Part shown: piece after piece, positions 1 to 4,680 of the stretch
Numbering within the stretch: the stretch's first letter is position 1
Layout: each line of letters opens with the position of its first letter
Assembly (NCBI GenBank): GCA_937911965.1
Contig: CALDPL010000499.1
Location: 1-6,755 of the forward strand
Source of the DNA: an uncultured Allomuricauda sp.
Lineage (GTDB): Bacteria > Bacteroidota > Bacteroidia > Flavobacteriales > Flavobacteriaceae
Reading direction: 5' to 3'
Length of the DNA: 6,755 nucleotides
The notes under the pieces: model-generated
The model's input: only the letters and a program-made list of their open reading frames with translations
Database searches by the model: none
Told to the model about the DNA's origin: nothing
Made by a program: the position numbers and the translations under genes

Positions 1-294
1 TTCATCTTGAAAAAAGATGAAGATTGGCGATTGGCTCCTGCATACGACCTGTGTTTCTCCTTTGACGAAACAAACCATTGGGTAAGTAAGCAGACGTTAA
101 GTGTAAATGGCAAAAGATTGAACATAACAAAGGATGATTTAATGACCATAGCCAAAGACAATAACCTAAAGAAAGGAGAAAAAATTATCGATGACATAAA
201 CTCGGTCGTAAAATCTTGGGATCGTTACGCAAAACAAGCAGTAGTACGAAATGATTTAAAGGAAAGAATACGCCAAAACCTGAATGTACTTTAA
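1..294 (+). CDS. hipA: HipA-like kinase, C-terminal end (5' part outside window)
   Basis: The frame is open from base 1, so the gene starts to the left of the window. The 97 codons visible encode the C-terminal part of a HipA-type Ser/Thr kinase, the toxin of hipBA toxin-antitoxin pairs. The stretch WRLAPAYDL (residues 9-17 of the visible part) matches the metal-binding Asp segment of the kinase, and the complete HipA at 2203-3474 has WELAPAYDL in the same place. Similarity to that protein continues through SVNGKR / SINNKR and DDLMTIA / DDVMSIA to the end, so the two are paralogues, clearly diverged rather than a recent duplication. The catalytic DxHxKN motif would lie just outside the window. 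Its stop codon (292-294) abuts a broken parB-like gene on the other strand. Whether the missing 5' part is intact cannot be judged here. Confidence 0.85.
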   Translation, partial: FILKKDEDWRLAPAYDLCFSFDETNHWVSKQTLSVNGKRLNITKDDLMTIAKDNNLKKGEKIIDDINSVVKSWDRYAKQAVVRNDLKERIRQNLNVL

Positions 295-489
295 GATGGC
301 AAGCTGACTAAGGCTTTCGCCATTGAGGGTTTTCCTGGGTTGATCGGGATCGATGGCAATTGATGCCAGGTTCAGGTCCCGGACCTGTAGGGGAGTGTTC
401 TTCCTTGCATTTGTTTTGGTACTGACCGGGCCGGCTTTCTTCCTTGTTGCGGTTTTCCGGCTTACCTTTTGTTTTGTCTTAGTTTCCAT
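295..489 (-). pseudogene. ParB-like partition protein, N-terminal remnant
   Basis: The minus-strand frame starts with ATG at 487-489. It encodes a Lys/Arg/Thr-rich N-terminus (residues 1-31) and then the start of a ParB/sulfiredoxin-type domain: LNLASIAIDPDQPRKTLNG (39-57) followed by ESLSQLA (58-64). The PDQPRK and SLxxLA wording is typical of ParB-family proteins from Bacteroidota plasmids and integrated elements. In that family the next residues would be xSI followed by a Gly-containing helix. Here homology stops at codon 64 (298-300), and the frame continues for 13 meaningless codons antisense to the end of the hipA-like gene. The bulk of the protein, including the rest of the ParB domain and the helix-turn-helix, is missing, so no function is expected. 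It is probably the left-over edge of a plasmid-like or integrative element. Confidence 0.7.
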
Positions 490-1010
490 GATACATGAAT
501 TTATGGTTAAACAATATTTGAGTAGGACACTACGCGGAAGACAAATTTTTGGAGCGGGAAGGAAACGGAATAAAAAGTGTGGGAGGAACGGCTTTATGCC
601 GTCCCTTGTCCGAGAAAAGTTTGCGAGCTTAACTTTCGGGGATATTGTATGAGCATATATAATAGTACTGTTTTTACCTGTGAAAAACTTCTAAAGGAGA
701 CATTATATCCTCATTTATTTTATGGAATGAAACTCCGACTACAATTTTAGATCTTTTTGGGAATATTTAGTATATTGGATGTTTGTTTTTAACAGCCTTA
801 TTCTTATTAAAGTATAAACCGGTTATACTGGATATTGCCAGTAAAAAGTCCCCCCTTCGCCCGGTTCGAAAAAGGATTTGGATAAACTTACTATTATATT
901 TTTAGATAAACCGACATAATTTTCCGCCTTGTTCATACAATGGGTGTATAAATGGAGAAACGTTGGACGTTAAAATAAGCAGGAGTGTTTGGGAGATTCA
1001 ATAATCAAAA
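490..1010. other. AT-rich spacer without a supportable gene
   Basis: The stretch lies between the diverging parB-like remnant and the AbiEii-like remnant. No frame on either strand gives a convincing protein. The longest minus-strand ATG frame that reads at all plausibly (823-936, 37 codons) has no recognisable content. The left part (490-660) would be the 5' region of the parB-like gene and contains a good hairpin (585-605). A 6-bp hairpin TACTGG/CCAGTA at 826-843 is too weak to interpret. I see no clear TAnnTTTG promoter for the parB-like remnant. Confidence 0.6.
585..605 (-). promoter_or_regulatory. Hairpin upstream of the parB-like remnant
   Basis: GGAACGGC (585-592) and GCCGTCCC (598-605) pair around a 5-base loop. 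Read as minus-strand RNA all eight pairs form, one of them a G-U wobble. Read as plus-strand RNA there is an A-C mismatch, which favours function on the minus strand, the same strand as the parB-like gene about 95 bp further on. On that strand a CTTTTTATT run follows after about nine bases, so it could be a terminator for something transcribed from the right. It could also be a leader structure or a cis site of the former mobile element. Confidence 0.4.
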
Positions 1011-1702
1011 ATGTTAATAATGGACATAGAGAAATTTAAAAATACAGTTCAGGACTTCCGGACAAGTGGATATACAGACCTTGCCTCTTTAAGGTTATTA
1101 AGGCTAAATTCAGTGATCAGGACCCAAGGGTGTTGGAAATCTACTATCCAAACATCATACCTGTCGAATCACAATATATTTTACCAAGGATACAGATAGA
1201 AATCGGATGCCGTTCGCTTAGAGAGCCATTCACGGTTCAAACCTTTGGCTCGTTGGTAGATGAGATTTATGCTGATAGGGATTTTTCAGAACCGCTTTTT
1301 GAGGTGCCTACTGTAAATGCGGAACGGACCTTTCTTGAAAAGATATTTCTACTGCATGAGGAGTTTCACCGACCATCAGATAAAGTGAGGGTCGATAGAT
1401 TAAGCCGGCATTTGTGCGATGTGCATCATATAGTGAAAGCAGGCGTCGCAGAAAAAGCGATAAGTGACAAGGAACTCTATCAAACCATTGTGGCAAATCG
1501 TCACAAATTTTCACGGGTAGGAGAAGTAGATTACAATCTTCACCATCCCAACACTTTGAACCCCATACCACCGAAAGGTGTAATAGCGGACTGGGAGGCC
1601 GATTATGCTAGAATGAAAGAAGACATGATTTATGAAGAAAACAAACCTTCCTTTAAGGAATTGATCAACATTAACGTGTTGCAATTTTTGTCATGTACTT
1701 AG
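1011..1702 (+). pseudogene. AbiEii/AbiGii-type nucleotidyltransferase toxin, broken
   Basis: AbiEii-family proteins (DUF1814) are nucleotidyltransferase toxins paired with an AbiEi antitoxin. The conserved second half is plain here: SDQDPRVLEIYYPN, IEIGCRSLREPFT, VPTVNAERTFLEKIFLLHEE, RVDRLSRHL, DKELYQTIVANRHKFSRVG and NPIPPKGVIADW. Three defects are visible. First, the N-terminal catalytic part with its GGTS-type motif and paired acidic residues is absent; the reading begins at MDIEKFKNTVQDFRTSGYTD. Second, that first segment (1011 to about 1090) is one frame off the rest (about 1091-1702): TDLAS must be joined to KVIKAKFSDQD, consistent with loss of one base near 1086-1094. Third, the end diverges after PSFKELI, short of the family's usual 20 or so further residues. 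No AbiEi antitoxin gene is adjacent. I infer a dead remnant of an abortive-infection module. Confidence 0.8.
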
Positions 1703-1870
1703 GAAAAAAGGAATAGCACTGTACTTCGGAAAATATTTCTTGAGTTTTTCTGTTTTTCCCAACCAGTCAAAATCTGTTGGATCAAAAACAATAGAAAAGA
1801 AGGAACATTTGAGGGTGATTCGATAGTAAGCGGAATCCAAATAAGGAGCTATTTCTAATTGACCATCAAT
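1691..1870 (-). pseudogene. C-terminal fragment of an unrecognised protein
   Basis: On the minus strand a frame of 59 codons is open from 1870 down to a TGA at 1691-1693. It has no ATG, GTG or TTG positioned to make it a complete gene. The composition reads like protein rather than chance, for example APYLDSAYYRITLKCSFF and FDPTDFDWLGKTEKL, with Trp, Pro, Gly and acidic residues mixed in, while the opposite strand is full of stops. An in-frame stop at 1871-1873 cuts it off on its upstream side, just before the hipB operator region. Its end overlaps the last 12 bases of the AbiEii-like remnant. I do not recognise the family. The most likely reading is the left-over 3' end of a gene replaced by the hipBA insertion; a chance open frame is the alternative. 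Confidence 0.4.
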
Positions 1871-1874
1871 TTAT

Positions 1875-1939
1875 GTGCATTATATTAAACAAATTAGGTT
1901 ATTATCACTATATTTGTGCAATATAATAAACAATATAAT
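1875..1939 (+). promoter_or_regulatory. Probable HipB operator: repeat cluster before hipB
   Basis: An 18-bp direct repeat lies at 1875-1892 and 1916-1933 (GTGCA..ATA.TAAACAA, 16 of 18 identical), 41 bp apart, close to four helical turns. Inside it an 8-mer AATATAAT occurs at 1920-1927 and again at 1932-1939, and in reverse orientation (ATTATATT) at 1879-1886. The cluster ends on the hipB start codon and brackets the promoter box. HipB proteins are known to repress their own operon by binding several operators, so this is the natural binding array. It is inferred from position and repetition only; it does not resemble the E. coli TATCC-N8-GGATA operator. Confidence 0.6.
1909..1916 (+). promoter_or_regulatory. 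Bacteroidota-type -7 promoter box for hipBA
   Basis: TATATTTG fits the Bacteroidota -7 consensus TAnnTTTG exactly and lies 22 bp before the hipB ATG. Transcription would start near 1921-1924, inside the second operator repeat, leaving a leader of about 15 bases. A clear TTTG -33 element at the usual distance is not visible; that position falls in the first operator repeat. Confidence 0.6.
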
Positions 1940-2201
1940 GATTGATTCAATATCAATTAAGGAGGTGAAAAATAAATTGGGCGATCTGTGCAGGCAACAC
2001 AGGCAAAGGTATGGAATGTCGCAGGAAGACCTAGGTGAAGCCTTGGGGATATCCCGTTATACCATCCAAAATTTTGAAAGTGGAAAAAATGCGACCTTGG
2101 ATACGTTCCTAAAAATTGCCAAACATTTTGACCTCATGGATGATTTTTATCGTGCTCTAAATAATATAGCGGACGCCAACAACTTGGATTCAATGTATTG
2201 A
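1938..2201 (+). CDS. hipB: HipB-type antitoxin, XRE helix-turn-helix
   Basis: This 87-residue protein has a Cro/CI-type (XRE) DNA-binding domain over residues 14-66: MSQEDLGEALG (27-37) forms the first helix and ISRYTIQNFESG (38-49) the turn and recognition helix, followed by the usual LDTFLKIAKHF helix. HipB neutralises HipA and represses the operon as a dimer. The frame is open upstream to a GTG at 1875, but that stretch contains the promoter box and operator repeats, so the ATG at 1938 is the sensible start. A GGAGGTG stretch just inside the gene has no suitable start codon behind it. The gene ends one base before hipA, so both are co-transcribed and probably translationally linked. The short acidic tail (residues 67-87) probably contacts HipA, as is usual for these pairs; this is inference. 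Confidence 0.88.
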   Translation: MIDSISIKEVKNKLGDLCRQHRQRYGMSQEDLGEALGISRYTIQNFESGKNATLDTFLKIAKHFDLMDDFYRALNNIADANNLDSMY

Positions 2202-2202
2202 T

Positions 2203-3474
2203 ATGGCAAAAAATAACATCATACAGGTTTATTTGTTTGATACTGAAGTCGGTAAATTGGGATACGATGTTGACAAGCGCACTTCTTACTTTCAATACAG
2301 TCCCGGATTTTTGGATTCCAATAATTTCACGAGAATTTTTCCCTATATCTTCAAACGGATAAAGCCCGTTCAGGTCTTTACCAAATATGAAGGGGAAACT
2401 TTTCGTGGTCTCCCACCCATGATGGCCGATTCTTTGCCGGACATGTTCGGCAATATCATATTCAAGGAATGGCTGGAATCCACCAAACGGGAATTTCAAA
2501 AGATCACGCCATTGGAACAGCTGGCCTATGTCGGCAACCGAGGGATGGGAGCCTTGGAATATGGGCCTGTTGCAAAGATTCCGGATTCCACCACCATAGA
2601 TATTGACGAAATCATCCAAGTGCTCCAAGTGGTTTTGGAATTGAAGAAGAACACTTCCGGGAAGGCACTCAATGAGACAGACCTTTTGAACATATTCAAA
2701 ATAGGGACATCAGCAGGAGGGGCAAGGCCCAAAATTTTGATATCTGAACACAAGGAAACAGGTAGAATCATTCCAGGGGATGTCGATTTTAGCGATGAGT
2801 ACTATCATTATCTGGTCAAACTATGTCTCAATGAAGAAGGGGCAAAGGATTATAACCGGGAGAAAGTGGAATATGCCTATTATTTGATGGCCGAAGAAGC
2901 CGGTATATATATGATGCCCTCCAAAATGGTCCAGGACAAGCATTTCGCCACCTTGAGATTTGATCGTCAATCGGGATTGAAGCAACATGTCTTGACGGCA
3001 AGTGGGCTTACGGGATGGGATTTTAAAAAACCTGAAGATTCCAGTTATGAGAACCTGTTCAAATTGGCACTTGATCTCAAAGTGCCCTACCGGGACATCG
3101 TGCAGTTGTTTCGAAGGATGGTGTTCAATATTGTCTATGCCAATATTGACGATCATTTGAAGAACCATAGTTTCATGTACCAAAAAGAAAATGACTCCTG
3201 GGAATTGGCTCCTGCTTATGACCTCACCTATCCGTTAAACGTCAATTTGAATTATAGAAATGTGTCAAGGGCCCTTTCCATCAATAACAAACGTACGGGT
3301 ATTGCTTTGGATGATGTCATGTCCATTGCTCAGACCCATGCCATCAGGAATCCCAAGGGAATCATTGAAGAAGTTCAGAATGCAGGAAAAGGCTGGCAGG
3401 AAATTGCCAATGATCTGCAGATTCCTGAAAAGGTTGCCAAAGCCATAGCCAAAGAATTTTCCAATCTGATGTAA
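2203..3474 (+). CDS. hipA: HipA-type serine/threonine kinase toxin, complete
   Basis: The 423-residue length is normal for full HipA, so this is not the split HipS/HipT form. Order: N-terminal HipA subdomain (about 1-105), GNRGMGALEYGP (111-122), Gly-rich ATP loop IGTSAGGARPK (167-177), substrate/ATP core about 195-300, catalytic motif NIDDHLKNHSF (314-324) and metal-binding segment LAPAYDL (335-341), then a C-terminal helical part. By alignment with E. coli HipA by eye, Asp316 corresponds to the catalytic base Asp309, Asp340 to Asp332, and Ser170 to Ser150, the autophosphorylated serine that switches the toxin off. All are present, so the kinase should be active. E. coli HipA phosphorylates glutamyl-tRNA synthetase and causes persistence; the target here is unknown. 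The ATG lies one base after the hipB stop. Confidence 0.93.
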   Translation: MAKNNIIQVYLFDTEVGKLGYDVDKRTSYFQYSPGFLDSNNFTRIFPYIFKRIKPVQVFTKYEGETFRGLPPMMADSLPDMFGNIIFKEWLESTKREFQKITPLEQLAYVGNRGMGALEYGPVAKIPDSTTIDIDEIIQVLQVVLELKKNTSGKALNETDLLNIFKIGTSAGGARPKILISEHKETGRIIPGDVDFSDEYYHYLVKLCLNEEGAKDYNREKVEYAYYLMAEEAGIYMMPSKMVQDKHFATLRFDRQSGLKQHVLTASGLTGWDFKKPEDSSYENLFKLALDLKVPYRDIVQLFRRMVFNIVYANIDDHLKNHSFMYQKENDSWELAPAYDLTYPLNVNLNYRNVSRALSINNKRTGIALDDVMSIAQTHAIRNPKGIIEEVQNAGKGWQEIANDLQIPEKVAKAIAKEFSNLM

Positions 3475-3538
3475 ACCCTTCAATATTTTACATTGCCTTG
3501 GGTCTGGCTATTCGACATTTAAAAAGGGTTTCACCACT

Positions 3539-3575
3539 AATTTATGAGATAGTCCCTAATTTATCTCCATAAATT
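3539..3575 (+). terminator. Hairpin behind hipA, possible weak terminator
   Basis: The left arm 3539-3551 (AATTTATGAGATA) pairs with the right arm 3562-3575 (TATCTCCATAAATT), leaving a one-base bulge and a 10-base loop. A short TTTT (3574-3577) overlaps the end of the right arm. It lies 65 bp behind the hipA stop and could also serve the minus-strand S41 remnant from the other side. The stem is AT-rich and the T-run short, so termination is only a suggestion. Nearby, AAACCCTT (3473-3480) and AAGGGTTT (3524-3531) form another, wider inverted repeat, and CATTTAAAAAG occurs twice (3516-3526, 3581-3591). Confidence 0.35.
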
Positions 3576-3608
3576 TTAGTCATTTAAAAAGATTAAAGGA
3601 ACAGAAAA

Positions 3609-3740
3609 TTATTGATTAATAAATTCTATTGCTTTTTCAAGAATCTCATCTTTCCCATTTTTTATCGCTTGTAGCGTAGGATTAACTTTAATGTCAATTT
3701 TAACACCTTTTCTTTGGGTTTCAGTGCCGTCAGGATAGAA
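3609..3740 (-). pseudogene. S41 (C-terminal processing) peptidase, last 43 codons
   Basis: The minus-strand frame encodes FYPDGTETQRKGVKIDI followed by KVNPTLQAIKNGKDEILEKA and IEFINQ, then TAA at 3609-3611. This matches the C-terminal end of S41-family serine peptidases, whose pattern is YPDG-xTQR-GI-PDI-V-PT--GI--G-DE-LEKAI. The stop is in the right place for that family. Upstream of the Phe codon the same frame meets a TAA (3741-3743), and neighbouring frames do not continue the family convincingly, although GVNY just upstream in another frame could be a frameshifted continuation. Everything carrying the PDZ domain and the catalytic Ser/Lys is absent. The usual IVPDI is KVKIDI here, a small further sign of decay. 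The remnant ends close to the A10 run at 3775-3784. Confidence 0.7.
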
Positions 3741-3830
3741 TTATAATTCACCCCATCGGTAGGACAGTAAATCCAAAAAAAAAATTTAATGATGGTGTTG
3801 AAAGAGGGTAAACCATATGCCGGAATGTCA

Positions 3831-3859
3831 GTCGGGATAGGTTCAAAACCTGTTCCGAC
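3831..3859 (+). repeat. Strong 13-bp hairpin resembling a tRNA 3' end
   Basis: GTCGGGATAGGTT (3831-3843) pairs with AACCTGTTCCGAC (3847-3859) around CAA. All 13 pairs form in plus-strand RNA (two G-U), whereas the minus-strand RNA would have two mismatches, so the plus strand is the likelier functional one. The right side can also be read as a tRNA T-arm (ATAGG, loop TTCAAAA, CCTGT) followed by an acceptor-like TCCGACC and A. No matching 5' acceptor, D-arm or anticodon arm can be found upstream, so it is not a complete tRNA. CCCTTTTC follows after a few bases, which also permits a terminator reading. Confidence 0.4.
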
Positions 3860-3906
3860 CATGCCCTTTTCACCTAAATGAAAAGGATTTTGGATTCAAG
3901 ATCGGG

Positions 3907-3979
3907 TGGTAAACTTTGCCCCGGAACAAATGGTAAGGTTTCGATCGGAATGGTGGTAAACTTTGGAGTGGAATATACA
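3907..3979 (+). mobile_element. IS21-family-like terminal repeats, orphan end
   Basis: Three tandem imperfect units share the pattern TGGTAA-N2-TTT-N5-GGAA: 3907-3930, 3931-3953 and 3954-3977, with a period of 23-24 bp. The outer two share GTGGTAAACTTTG exactly (3906-3918 and 3953-3965). A decayed fourth copy, GGTAAAC...CCGGAA, sits upstream at 3807-3825 (14 of 19 positions identical to the first unit). Multiple terminal repeats of this GGTMAA...CCGGAAT style are characteristic of IS21-family insertion sequences in Bacteroidota, where IstA binds them. Neither istA nor istB is present in the window. The element's outer edge may be the ACA at 3977-3979. I infer a solo end left after deletion; identification rests on repeat style alone. 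Confidence 0.55.
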
Positions 3980-4035
3980 AAACGACATGTTTTGACGTTT
4001 TCACATGGCATCTTTGTAATACAAAATACAGAGAC

Positions 4036-4257
4036 ATGAGAAAATTGGAAATCGAGCTAAGCGAAGAGCAATACCAACAAATTATCAAAGAAATTGAATA
4101 TTCAAATAGAGTTCATTTGCAAGAAGAATCTTTTGGAGGTTACTCGATTTGTTTAGATGTAAGCATTCCTAATATATTTTCCGGTTTAAGGTTGAAGGTG
4201 GCCAGTTCCATTGATCTCGGAGAGGTGAACTGGCGATTTGCAGAAATTCTGGAATAA
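4036..4257 (+). CDS. Small conserved-looking protein of unknown function, 73 aa
   Basis: The ATG-initiated frame encodes a 73-residue soluble protein without signal peptide or membrane segment. The first half is charged and helical (KLEIELSEEQYQQIIKEIEY, residues 3-22). A middle segment with Gly and aromatic residues follows (about 33-45), and the end reads SSIDLGEVNWRFAEI. The even mix of residues and good codon use argue for a real gene. I do not recognise a named family. It starts 56 bp after the presumed IS21-like end, so its promoter region was probably altered by that insertion. CATCTTTG at 4008-4015 is one mismatch from TAnnTTTG but has no well-spaced -33 element. There are no partner genes on either side. 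Confidence 0.65.
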   Translation: MRKLEIELSEEQYQQIIKEIEYSNRVHLQEESFGGYSICLDVSIPNIFSGLRLKVASSIDLGEVNWRFAEILE

Positions 4258-4464
4258 AGCTAAAAAATAATCTCTATTAGGATTGCCCAAATAGGGAGCC
4301 AAATTAAAATAATCAATAATTCTATAATCTCGCTTCGATTGGTAACCTATGGAATACCTCAGGGATTGCCCTGAGTGGATAGTTTACCTATTGTGTTGGT
4401 AAAACCCAACCCTAAGTGTTGTTTACATCCTTAATGTTTGTATTTGCCAACAAATATTTTTTGA
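4258..4464. other. Spacer with structured sequence, no supportable gene
   Basis: No frame on either strand gives a recognisable protein. The interval contains the compound stem-loop at 4341-4388, a small hairpin GTTGG/CCAAC (4395-4410), and AT-rich sequence leading to GAATTAAAAAATTC (4463-4476). No T-run follows any of the stems closely enough to call a terminator for the gene ending at 4257. Confidence 0.5.
4341..4388. repeat. Compound stem-loop
   Basis: The outer arms GGTAACCTAT (4341-4350) and ATAGTTTACC (4379-4388) pair at 9 of 10 positions. Inside lies a perfect 7-bp stem CTCAGGG (4358-4364) / CCCTGAG (4369-4375) with an ATTG loop. The internal loops are unequal (7 and 3 bases). Two nested stems in 48 bp are unlikely to be chance in AT-rich DNA. 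The function is unknown: a small structured RNA, a leader for what follows, or a relic of a mobile element. Confidence 0.4.
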
Positions 4465-4680
4465 ATTAAAAAATTCATACAATCGGGGCACGAAGCAAGC
4501 CCAAGAAAACTTAATTTGGTCCGAGCCCGTGACAAAAGAGGCCATCCAAGGAAGAGTTATCCTTTGAACCTGAACAATGGCGACTGTCCCAATTGTTGCT
4601 CCGACAAATATTTGGATGTGATCAACTTGGCGGGAGGCCGGGGTAGAATTGATTTGAGCTATGGAAGAGGAACGTTTTAG
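4465..4680 (+). pseudogene. Start-less open frame running into yihY, unknown
   Basis: The frame is open for 71 codons from an in-frame stop at 4462-4464 to TAG at 4678-4680 and overlaps the start of the next gene by 20 bases. It contains no ATG or GTG; a TTG at 4516 is the only possible start. From about 4520 it reads like real protein with the organism's preferred codons (TTG, AAC, GAC, GGC): RARDKRGHPRKSYPL, LNNGDCPNCCSDKYLDV and GGRGRIDLSYGRGTF, with three cysteines. A second frame is also protein-like at 4490-4560 (QENLIWSEPVTKEAIQGRV), so a frameshift near 4555 is possible. I do not recognise the family. It is probably the 3' end of a gene that once preceded yihY in an operon. Confidence 0.35.

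Noticed and set aside
353..652. 99-codon plus-strand frame
   Set aside because: It lies antisense to the parB-like remnant, and its hydrophobic and Arg-rich content follows from that; it has no family likeness.
823..936. 37-codon minus-strand ORF in the left spacer
   Set aside because: Too short, without family likeness or promoter; chance is the simpler explanation.
1080..1100. Programmed -1 frameshift in the AbiEii-like gene
   Set aside because: The direction fits, but TTTAAGG is not a proper slippery heptamer, and the gene has other fatal defects.
1875..1937. Extended N-terminus of HipB from a GTG at 1875
   Set aside because: This stretch holds the promoter box and operator repeats, and the added residues do not fit the XRE domain.
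2134..3183. Long minus-strand frames inside hipA (2134-2628, 2526-2771, 2821-3183)
   Set aside because: They are shadows of the strongly supported hipA coding sequence.
3662..3862. Minus-strand ORF beginning MVGTGFEP
   Set aside because: Its N-terminus is the translated hairpin/tRNA-like sequence and its end is the wrong frame of the S41 remnant; such GFEP readings are typical spurious ORFs.
3789..3881. Short plus-strand ORF reading MVLKEGKPYAGMSVGIG
   Set aside because: It reads well but overlaps the hairpin and the decayed repeat unit, is only about 30 codons and matches no family I know.
3907..3977. CRISPR-like array
   Set aside because: Units are only 23-24 bp including any spacer, imperfect and few; there are no cas genes. 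An IS21-like end explains them better.
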